This document shows positions 1 through 4,546 of a stretch of 5,180 nt of DNA, piece by piece. This DNA is from an uncultured Gemella sp. (GTDB taxonomy: Bacteria > Bacillota > Bacilli > Staphylococcales > Gemellaceae). The stretch spans positions 1-5,180 of the forward strand of contig CAKMQO010000037.1 of NCBI GenBank assembly GCA_927911695.1, read 5' to 3'. Both the position numbers and the translations under genes were made by a program. How positions within the stretch are numbered: the first letter of the stretch is position 1; each line of letters starts with the position of its first letter. Below the pieces are notes generated by a model. That model had not been told where the DNA came from. It ran no database searches and saw only the letters and a list, made by a program, of their open reading frames with translations.

Positions 1-203
1 TAATGTTCCACCAGCTAAACGTTTCTTGACGCATTAAATCATTTGAATTTTTCTACTAATTTAGTAGTTGCTTCTGTTGGTCCTGCAAGGAAAGATGCAT
101 CTCCTCTATATTCAGTATAGTTAGATTTAATGAAATCTACTAAATCTACCTCTGTTTGCCATTTACCACCAACGAATGCTTTTTTTTCTGCAACTGTTGT
201 CAT
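1..203 (-). CDS. pflB: Pyruvate formate-lyase (formate C-acetyltransferase), N-terminal fragment, frameshifted
   Basis: PflB is the cytoplasmic glycyl-radical enzyme that splits pyruvate plus CoA into acetyl-CoA and formate during anaerobic mixed-acid fermentation. Only the N-terminus is present; the gene runs off the left edge. From ATG at 203-201 the reading gives MTTVAEKKAFVGGKWQTEVD, then DFIKSNYTEYRGDASFLAG and PTEATTKL, the characteristic PflB N-terminal block (W, DFI..NYT.Y.GD.SFLAGPTEAT). The frame hits TGA at 39-41 after 54 codons. Removing one A from each of two short A runs (plus-strand T runs at 42-44 and 22-24) continues it as EKFNDLMRQERLAGGTL, which aligns without gaps to the family. 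So the stop is a double one-base shift, not the real end. The start is supported by AAGGAGTGA seven bases upstream. Catalytic cysteines and the radical glycine lie outside the window. Identity is confident; whether the shifts are real is not. Confidence 0.9.
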
Positions 204-210
204 ATTAATG

Positions 211-235
211 TCACTCCTTAAAAATTTTTATTATA
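211..235 (-). promoter_or_regulatory. pflB ribosome binding site and candidate -10 box
   Basis: On the minus strand AAGGAGTGA (211-219) lies seven bases before the pflB ATG and is a strong Shine-Dalgarno site that fixes the start. A perfect TATAAT lies at 230-235, but no convincing -35 is seen 16-18 bases further upstream (the sequence there is TAATAA-like). It may be an activated promoter, or the true promoter may lie further up in the long leader. Confidence 0.55.
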
Positions 236-272
236 ATATGTGATAAATAAATTTATTAATTAAACTATTTGT

Positions 273-287
273 TACACTCTTAGTGTA
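273..287. promoter_or_regulatory. Inverted repeat, candidate operator upstream of pflB
   Basis: TACACT and AGTGTA are perfect reverse complements separated by CTT. The repeat sits about 40 bases upstream of the pflB -10 candidate, just beyond where a -35 would lie, a usual position for an activator. The sequence does not fit the Rex, FNR or cre consensus that I know, so the binding protein is not identified. It could also be chance in AT-rich DNA, though a perfect 6-bp repeat with G and C in each arm is less likely to be so. Confidence 0.4.
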
Positions 288-442
288 CCTCAACCATATT
301 ATTAAGACAATATTTTTCTTATTCAATTTGTGTACATTTTGTGAACTCCAGTGCTAGTACAGTTATTTATATTTCATATGCTTTCAATTATTTTTCTTAT
401 TTTTTTCAAGAATATGAATCTCCAACATTGATGTAAAAGTCA

Positions 443-456
443 TGAAAACGTTAAAT
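443..456. promoter_or_regulatory. cre-like CcpA binding site
   Basis: TGAAAACGTTAAAT matches the Gram-positive catabolite responsive element TGWAARCGYTWNCW at 13 of 14 positions, with only the C near the 3' end replaced by A. It lies about 240 bases upstream of pflB. CcpA control of pyruvate formate-lyase is known in several Firmicutes, so carbon control of pflB is a reasonable inference. The distance from the start codon suggests that the pflB promoter, or a second one, lies further upstream than the -10 at 230-235. Confidence 0.55.
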
Positions 457-473
457 AACAAGTTTTATTTTTT

Positions 474-487
474 TATCAGCGTTTTGA
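474..487. promoter_or_regulatory. Second, weaker cre-like site
   Basis: Read on the minus strand this is TCAAAACGCTGATA, which matches the cre consensus at about 11 of 14 positions and keeps the AACGCT core. Its centre is 31 bp from the better site at 443-456, close to three helical turns, so a pair of CcpA dimers could lie on one face. It is weaker evidence when taken alone. Confidence 0.35.
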
Positions 488-499
488 ATCCTTTATATA

Positions 500-518
500 A
501 CTGTTATGACACTGTTAT
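500..518. repeat. Tandem direct repeat with 11-bp period, possible response-regulator site
   Basis: ACTGTTAT occurs twice, at 500-507 and 511-518, with GAC between, so the period is 11 bp, about one helical turn. OmpR/PhoB-type regulators bind such tandem direct repeats. The unit resembles the CTGTCAT half of the enteric Pho box, but that motif is not the usual one in Bacilli, so I do not name a regulator. It lies between msrB's terminator and the cre-like sites. Confidence 0.4.
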
Positions 519-566
519 TATTTAACTTACTTTCTATTAGTATAAATATACTAAAAATAACATTAT

Positions 567-617
567 TTTAAATAAAATTATTGAGATAATCGATACACTC
601 TATCAATTATCTCAATA
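567..617 (-). terminator. Intrinsic terminator after msrB (possibly bidirectional)
   Basis: Arms TTGAGATAATCGATA (581-595) and TATCAATTATCTCAA (601-615) pair over 15 positions with one C/A mismatch (a G-U pair in minus-strand RNA) and a CACTC loop. The stem extends by two more A-T pairs. Reading on the minus strand the stem is followed by ATTTTATTT, a fair U-rich tail. It starts about 10 bases after the msrB stop, so it should end the patatin-msrB transcript and insulate pflB. Confidence 0.8.
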
Positions 618-627
618 TTTTATAATG

Positions 628-1098
628 TTATTCAAATAGTCTTTTCAGTTCTATATATCCTTCTTTTTCTAAATCTTTTTTCTTAATAAATCTTATTGAC
701 GCACTATTAATACAGTATCTAAGCCCTCCCAACTCAGTAGGACCATCAGGAAATACATGCCCTAAGTGTGCATCTCCTACTCTACTTCTTACTTCTATTC
801 TTTCTACATAATGTGAATTATCTTTGTAGTATCTAGTAACTTCCTTTTCTATTGGCTTAGAAAAACTTGGCCATCCACAATGAGATTTGAATTTATCTTT
901 CGAAGAAAATAATGGTTCACCTGTTGTTATATCTACATATATACCTTCTTCAAAACTATCCCAATATTGTCCAGTATATGGACTCTCTGTTGCACTTTCC
1001 ATAGTAACTGCATATTCTAAATCAGATAATTCTTTTTTTAATTCATCTTTTGATTTTTTTTCGAATTCTTCTGGATTAATTTTAATTTCTTCACTCAT
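628..1098 (-). CDS. msrB: Peptide-methionine (R)-S-oxide reductase, MsrB
   Basis: MsrB reduces the R-epimer of methionine sulfoxide in oxidised proteins back to methionine, using thioredoxin, in the cytoplasm. The 156-residue product carries the whole family signature: [20 protein letters not shown] near 45-64, [15 protein letters not shown] at 65-79, [18 protein letters not shown] at 103-120 and [12 protein letters not shown] at 126-137. Cys129 is the catalytic residue. Cys74, 55 residues earlier, is at the usual place of the resolving cysteine. The paired CxxC zinc motifs found in some MsrBs are absent, so this is the zinc-free form. The protein is a single MsrB domain, not fused to MsrA. 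Its ATG is 1 nt past the patatin stop, and its AAAGGAG (1108-1114) lies inside the patatin coding end, so the two are probably translationally coupled. The frame is intact. A hairpin follows the gene. Confidence 0.96.
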   Translation of the reverse strand: MSEEIKINPEEFEKKSKDELKKELSDLEYAVTMESATESPYTGQYWDSFEEGIYVDITTGEPLFSSKDKFKSHCGWPSFSKPIEKEVTRYYKDNSHYVERIEVRSRVGDAHLGHVFPDGPTELGGLRYCINSASIRFIKKKDLEKEGYIELKRLFE

Positions 1099-1099
1099 T

Positions 1100-1954
1100 T
1101 TATTGTTCTCCTTTATAATTTATATATTCTTTTAAATTTTCTATAATATGTTTTCCGTCTTTTACTCCTAAATTATAAACGTGGTTTAGTTTTTCGATAT
1201 CTTTCTCAAGTCTCTTTACATTAATATCTTCACTAGGTCTTATGACAAATACTTTCCCTTGTTTTTCTAACTCAATTATTTTCTCTACTGTTTCATTATA
1301 ATCTTTGTATCTATTTTCTAATTTTTCAACTAGATGAGGATATTTTTTATAGAACATTTTAAATTGTATACTTGTTGATTTTTTTCTTTCTATATGTGAT
1401 GGGTCTTGTTAGTATAACAATTATTTTATCGTAATTTTGTTTTTCAAAGAAGTCTATCGGTATACTATTTGCTATTCCTCCATCAAGATATTTTTTTCCA
1501 TCTACTTCTATTATTTCTGAAATAATGGTAATGCAGAAGTGGCTCTTAAAGTCTCCATTTGCAAGTATGGATCATGGATTTTTATAAACTCCGCTTCTCC
1601 ATTTTCAATATTAGTTACTGTCGCATAAAAACTAGTCTTTGATTCTTTAAACGTTTTATTATCAAATACATCAAGTTGAAACGGAAGTCTATAATAAGTA
1701 AAATCTTTATTAATTAAATTCCCTGTTCTTATCCAACTTTTTAAACTCATATATCTCTTATCATTTATATAATTAACATTGTAACGAAGTGCTCTTTTAG
1801 GTTGCTTAGAAACATAATTCACTCCAAACAGCGTTCCTGCTGAAACACCTACGATATCTGTAACCTCTATATTATTTTCCAAGAACACATCAAGGACACC
1901 AGCTGTAAATAGTCCTCTCATTGCTCCACCTTCTAATACTAAACCTACTTTCAT
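1100..1954 (-). CDS. Patatin-like phospholipase (YjjU-like), interrupted by two frameshifts
   Basis: This is a predicted serine hydrolase of the patatin family, which cleaves acyl esters, probably of lipids; the true substrate is unknown. Residues 1-40 show [14 protein letters not shown] (oxyanion Gly-rich loop) and GVSAG with nucleophile Ser38. The first frame ends at 1511 after [10 protein letters not shown]. The next frame gives [19 protein letters not shown], with the dyad Asp of the DGG motif at about 1482-1484, then [17 protein letters not shown]. The third frame (from about 1378 down to 1100) gives [16 protein letters not shown]...[16 protein letters not shown]...[13 protein letters not shown], the usual C-terminal part of this subfamily. 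Adding one A at the plus-strand A run 1520-1522 and removing one T from the T7 run 1379-1385 restores one protein of about 284 residues, a normal family length. So the reading is one gene with a -1 and a +1 shift, by error or decay. The start has AAAGGAGT at 1963-1970. First gene of an operon with msrB. No signal peptide is seen. Confidence 0.88.
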
Positions 1955-1983
1955 TCAATCACACTCCTTTTAAAATTGATACT

Positions 1984-2013
1984 ATTATATCATCTTTTAT
2001 TCATTAGTTTAAA
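1984..2013 (-). promoter_or_regulatory. Promoter of the patatin-msrB operon
   Basis: On the minus strand TATAAT (1984-1989) is preceded by TG one base upstream, an extended -10. A weak -35 candidate, TTTAAA (2008-2013), lies 18 bases further. Transcription would start about 20 bases before the ribosome site. The strong extended -10 makes up for the poor -35. Confidence 0.6.
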
Positions 2014-2017
2014 TAAA

Positions 2018-2046
2018 TTTACTTGCGTATCAAGTTATGTTAATAT
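2018..2046 (+). promoter_or_regulatory. Promoter of the epimerase-like gene
   Basis: TTTACT (2018-2023), a 17-base spacer, TG at 2038-2039 and TAATAT (2041-2046) make a plausible extended -10 promoter. It is divergent from the patatin promoter and about five bases from that promoter's -35 candidate, so both could be reached by one regulator. A GAGG ribosome site (2071-2074) follows, five bases before the ATG. Confidence 0.5.
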
Positions 2047-2079
2047 TTAGAACAAATAATAATTAAAAACGAGGTAAAT

Positions 2080-2679
2080 ATGAACATATTACTAATCGGT
2101 GGCAATGGCTTTGTAGGTCAAGCATTAATTAAAGAATTTAAGAAATACAAAGTAGATGTTAGCTACTTATCTAGAACCCAAAATCACTCTATCTATAGAG
2201 ACGAAGCAACTTGGATACCAGGAGATATTTTTAACTGTGAGAATACTATAATCAATGAAGAATACGATATCGACATTCATTTAATCGGAACAATTAAAAA
2301 TAAAAAGCTATATTCAAAACTAAATACAGAAAGTGTGGCAGAGACAATTAAATTATGTCAAAAACACAATATCAATAAACTTGTCTACTTTTCTGCAAAC
2401 GGTGGCTTCAAGCAATATTTAGAAAGTAAGGTTGCCGGAGAAATATTAGTGAAAGATTCAAAACTAGATTATCTAATAGTACGTCCTGGTCTTATGTATG
2501 GTAAAGACAGACTTACCTCTTATTTCAATGTACTTCCGATTAAATTCTTCTCAAAATTACGTATAACGTTTTTCAAAAATGTTTATCCTCTTCCAGTTAA
2601 CAAAGTAGCAGAGTCAGTAGTTAATGCTATTCTTAACAATACTGATTCAACTATTATTGAAATAAAAAATATGAAATAA
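2080..2679 (+). CDS. NAD(P)-binding, NAD-dependent epimerase/dehydratase-like protein (atypical SDR)
   Basis: This 199-residue protein belongs to the atypical short-chain dehydrogenase/reductase group, related to the NmrA/NDUFA9-like and YtfG-like proteins. Residues 1-13 (MNILLIGGNGFVG) form the beta strand and GxxGxxG turn that bind NAD(P). LSRT near 30-33 is the usual end of the second strand, where the cofactor ribose is met. DIDIHLIGTI (63-72) is strand four, VYFSANGG (102-109) holds a possible catalytic Ser, YLESK (113-117) keeps the YxxxK spacing, and VRPGLMYG (134-141) is a family hallmark. It is shorter than true sugar epimerases (about 300 residues) and lacks their larger substrate domain, so its substrate cannot be named; a redox or cofactor-sensing role is possible. 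It is intact, monocistronic, with its own promoter and terminator. No membrane segment is seen. Confidence 0.85.
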   Translation: MNILLIGGNGFVGQALIKEFKKYKVDVSYLSRTQNHSIYRDEATWIPGDIFNCENTIINEEYDIDIHLIGTIKNKKLYSKLNTESVAETIKLCQKHNINKLVYFSANGGFKQYLESKVAGEILVKDSKLDYLIVRPGLMYGKDRLTSYFNVLPIKFFSKLRITFFKNVYPLPVNKVAESVVNAILNNTDSTIIEIKNMK

Positions 2680-2690
2680 CTATATACACC

Positions 2691-2740
2691 GACTTAAAAT
2701 TTTCGATTTCAAATGAATCAATATTTTAAGTCTATTTTTT
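2691..2740 (+). terminator. Intrinsic terminator after the epimerase-like gene
   Basis: GACTTAAAAT (2691-2700) pairs perfectly with ATTTTAAGTC (2723-2732). The loop can form a short second hairpin (GATT with AATC). TATTTTTT follows at once. The hairpin starts 12 bases after the stop codon. The stem is AT-rich but long, and the T tract is good. Confidence 0.85.
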
Positions 2741-2770
2741 ATGACATTTGTCATATTACTTCATGACATT
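2741..2770 (+). promoter_or_regulatory. Candidate regulator boxes upstream of the ABC operon
   Basis: ATGACA-TT-TGTCAT at 2741-2754 is a perfect 14-bp palindrome. ATGACATT recurs at 2763-2770, 22 bp downstream, i.e. about two helical turns. The second box lies just upstream of the -35 region of the ABC promoter, the first around -60. This layout is typical of activation by a NarL/LuxR-type response regulator, the class usually paired with DesK/YvfT kinases such as the one downstream. The regulator itself is not in the window, so the link is an inference. Confidence 0.55.
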
Positions 2771-2776
2771 ACCTAC

Positions 2777-2829
2777 TAAAAGACACTCTCCTACTTTGAT
2801 ATAATTTAATTATCAAAGGAGAGGTGATC
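2777..2829 (+). promoter_or_regulatory. Promoter and ribosome site of the ABC exporter operon
   Basis: TATAAT at 2800-2805 is a perfect -10, but the -35 position (about 2777-2782, TAAAAG) is poor, which fits a need for an activator. CTTTGATA (2794-2801) and TATCAAAG (2811-2818) form an 8-bp inverted repeat over the -10 and the start-point region. The ribosome site is unusually extended: AAAGGAG (2815-2821) runs on into AGGTGATC (2822-2829), together covering almost all of the anti-Shine-Dalgarno tail, four bases before the ATG. Confidence 0.6.
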
Positions 2830-2832
2830 TAA

Positions 2833-3733
2833 ATGTCATTAAATAATATTATAAAAGTAAAAAATATAACAAAAACAATTAAGGGAAAAAATATCTTAGA
2901 TGATATTTCTTTTAACGTAAATACTGGTGAATGCATTGCTTTAATCGGACCTAATGGGGCTGGTAAGACTACTCTAATGAACTGTCTATTAGGAAATAAA
3001 TTTATCAACTCAGGTTCAATAAAAATTAATTCTCTAAATCCAGGAAACCAAAAACTAAAAGAATTTCTTAACATACTTCCTCAGGAAAATGTTGTTCCTG
3101 AAAAGCTAAAAGTAAAAGAACTACTAGATTTTATACAGAAATTATATAAGAATCCCTTAACAAATAAAGAAATCGATGCACTACTAAAATTTGATGATTC
3201 TCAAAAAGATAATTTTGCTTCTAAATTATCAGGAGGCCAAAAAAAGATTATTATCTTTTATTATTACATTAATAGGACGACCAAAATTAATTTTCTTAGA
3301 TGAACCAACAGCTGGCATGGATACATCAACACGTATCAGATTTTGGGAAATTGTGAATAACTTAAAAAATAAAGGTTTAACTATTATTTATTCATCACAC
3401 TACATTGAAGAAGTAGAACATACAGCAGATAGAATCTTAGTTCTAAATAAAGGGAAACTAGTTCGTGATACTACTCCACATGCTATGCGCGCTGAAGAAA
3501 TTGAAAAATACTTCACACTACCTATAAAATATCTAGATTTATTGAAAGATAGTGATATTATAAATAATTTAGAAATAAAAACAGATAATATTAATTTCTT
3601 AACAAAGAAACCAGATGAAATATGGCATCTATTACAACAAGCTGGTTGCACGTTTAAAGAAATTGAAATTCAAAATAGAACTTTATTAGATAGTATTTTT
3701 GTAACAACTAAAGATAATGGAGGAGATAAATAA
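2833..3733 (+). CDS. ABC transporter ATP-binding protein (YvfR-like), one frameshift
   Basis: This is the ATPase of a two-gene ABC-2 type exporter; it would drive export by the membrane partner encoded next. Frame one gives Walker A GPNGAGKTT (residues 39-47), the Q-loop LPQEN (Gln84) and LSGGQ (132-136). It then runs out of homology and stops at 3303. The other frame picks up at the same point with RLLSFIITLIGRPKLIFLDEPTAGMD (Walker B and D-loop), the H-loop IIYSSHYIEEVE, and a C-terminal tail up to TAA at 3731-3733. The junction is the A7 run at 3239-3245. With six As it reads LSGGQKRLLSF, the exact family form, giving about 299 residues, a normal length. All ATPase motifs survive on either side. 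The start has an unusually strong ribosome site, and the stop overlaps the permease ATG by one base (TAATG), so coupling is likely. Error, decay or slippage at A7 are all possible. Confidence 0.92.
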
Positions 3734-4473
3734 TGAAAAATCTTGCCAACTTATTAAAAATAGAATTTATATTCATAAAAAGAAACCTAACTAATTTTAT
3801 TATGGGATTAGGTTTTCCAGTTATCTTCTTTATAGCATTTTCTGGAATGCAGCAATTTGACGATCCTGAAACAAAGATACGTGTAGTAAAAGATATGCTT
3901 ATCTCTATGACTGCATTTAGTAGTATAAGCTTCGCTTTATTTTCTCTTCCTATTTCTATAAGGGAAGATGAGAAAAATAAGTATCTACATATATTGAATA
4001 ATTCTCCGGTAAGAATATCTGAATATTACCTTGCTCGTTTTATTCGTCTAATAATAACATTTATTATTTCAATAGTTGTAGTGTTTGTCGTTGGGCATGT
4101 TGTTAGGGGCGTTAATATGACGGCTCGTGAATGGATTGTATCAGCAGTGCTAATGCTTATTGGAAGTATTACATTTTTAGGTATGGGATTACTTCTAAGT
4201 CTTATTAAATCAGAAGAAAAACTTTCATTACTTGCTAATATATTATACCTAGGACTTGCTATGTTAGGTGGACTTTGGTGGCCTACTTATCTTTTCCCAG
4301 AATGGTTACAAAATATATCTAAACTTACGCCCACATATCATTTACTAGAATTCGTTAATAAATATATTAAAGAAGATATTTTCTCTTATAAATCATTAGC
4401 AATTCTTTTAGCATACTCAGTCGTATGTATAATTGCTACATTGGTAATAAAAAATAGAAGAGAATCAAAATAA
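3733..4473 (+). CDS. ABC-2 type transporter permease (YvfS-like)
   Basis: This is the membrane half of the exporter, in the cytoplasmic membrane. The 246-residue protein has about six hydrophobic segments (near 21-38, 54-75, 103-122, 134-156, 164-186 and 222-239), with a charged cytoplasmic loop SIREDEKNKYLHILNNSPVR after segment two. That loop is the usual ABC-2 coupling region, where a helix meets the ATPase. LGGLWWPTYLFPEWLQNISKLTPTYH (178-203) is the hallmark block before the last segment. The length is normal for the YvfS group and the frame is intact. Its ATG overlaps the ATPase stop, with GGAGG just upstream. Transporters of this kind next to DesK-like kinases are often linked to envelope stress or export of toxic or lipid-like compounds; the substrate cannot be told from sequence. 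Confidence 0.93.
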   Translation: MKNLANLLKIEFIFIKRNLTNFIMGLGFPVIFFIAFSGMQQFDDPETKIRVVKDMLISMTAFSSISFALFSLPISIREDEKNKYLHILNNSPVRISEYYLARFIRLIITFIISIVVVFVVGHVVRGVNMTAREWIVSAVLMLIGSITFLGMGLLLSLIKSEEKLSLLANILYLGLAMLGGLWWPTYLFPEWLQNISKLTPTYHLLEFVNKYIKEDIFSYKSLAILLAYSVVCIIATLVIKNRRESK

Positions 4474-4481
4474 TAACATAG

Positions 4482-4506
4482 GAGTGCGGATAAATTATTC
4501 ACACTC
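4482..4506. promoter_or_regulatory. 25-bp near-palindrome, candidate operator over the kinase promoter
   Basis: GAGTGCGGATAA (4482-4493) and TTATTCACACTC (4495-4506) are reverse complements at 10 of 12 positions around a single central A. The two mismatched pairs are 4487/4501 and 4489/4499. The right arm contains the -35 box of the kinase promoter, the position of a repressor or autoregulatory site. As RNA it could fold into a hairpin (one mismatch, one G-U) that partly ends the exporter transcript, but the bases after it are not T-rich enough for a good terminator. Confidence 0.5.
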
Positions 4507-4540
4507 TTATATTATTATGGTATCATTAAAGAATAAGGAG
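4498..4540 (+). promoter_or_regulatory. Promoter and ribosome site of the sensor kinase gene
   Basis: TTCACA (4498-4503), a 17-base spacer and TATCAT (4521-4526), with TG at 4518-4519 as an extended -10, form a good housekeeping-type promoter. AAGGAG (4535-4540) lies six bases before the ATG at 4547. The kinase can therefore be made independently of the exporter operon. Confidence 0.6.
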
Positions 4541-4546
4541 ACTGAA

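Larger units (their letters stand above)
204..566. other. Long intergenic regulatory region upstream of pflB
   Basis: Roughly 360 bases lie between the pflB start and the msrB terminator, with no open frame that looks like a gene. The stretch is very AT-rich and holds the pflB ribosome site, a 6-3-6 inverted repeat (273-287), two cre-like sites (443-456, 474-487) and an 11-bp-period direct repeat (500-518), listed separately. Because msrB reads toward pflB but ends in a hairpin, these sites most likely serve pflB. Long multi-site leaders are usual for fermentation genes controlled by carbon source and redox state. No tRNA, riboswitch or small-protein gene was recognised. Confidence 0.6.

Noticed and set aside
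325..345. Rex-like redox operator near TTTGTG...TTTTGTGAA
   Set aside because: The two TTGTG units are in the same orientation; the TTGTGA...TCACAA inverted form is not there.
887..1135. Plus-strand open frame of 82 codons over msrB
   Set aside because: It lies wholly opposite msrB and its start, has no ribosome site, and reads as low-complexity Ser/Phe/Ile typical of the antisense of an AT-rich gene.
1100..1357. Separate 85-residue protein before msrB
   Set aside because: [16 protein letters not shown] and VIRPSE...LEKD are the C-terminal part of the patatin protein, cut off by a frameshift in the T7 run at 1379-1385.
2829..3074. Minus-strand open frame opposite the ABC ATPase N-terminus
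   Set aside because: It overlaps the Walker A region of a well-recognised gene and has no family likeness.
3400..3651. Minus-strand open frame opposite the ABC ATPase C-terminus
   Set aside because: It is antisense to a conserved gene and its product is not recognisable.
3191..3733. Second ABC ATPase open frame as a separate gene
   Set aside because: Its first codons (before about 3239) are out-of-frame sequence of the same gene, there is no ribosome site, and Walker B follows directly on LSGGQ of the first frame. It is the second half of one gene.
4484..4546. Upstream in-frame start for the kinase
   Set aside because: It lies inside the palindrome and promoter and has no ribosome site, while ATG at 4547 has AAGGAG six bases before it.
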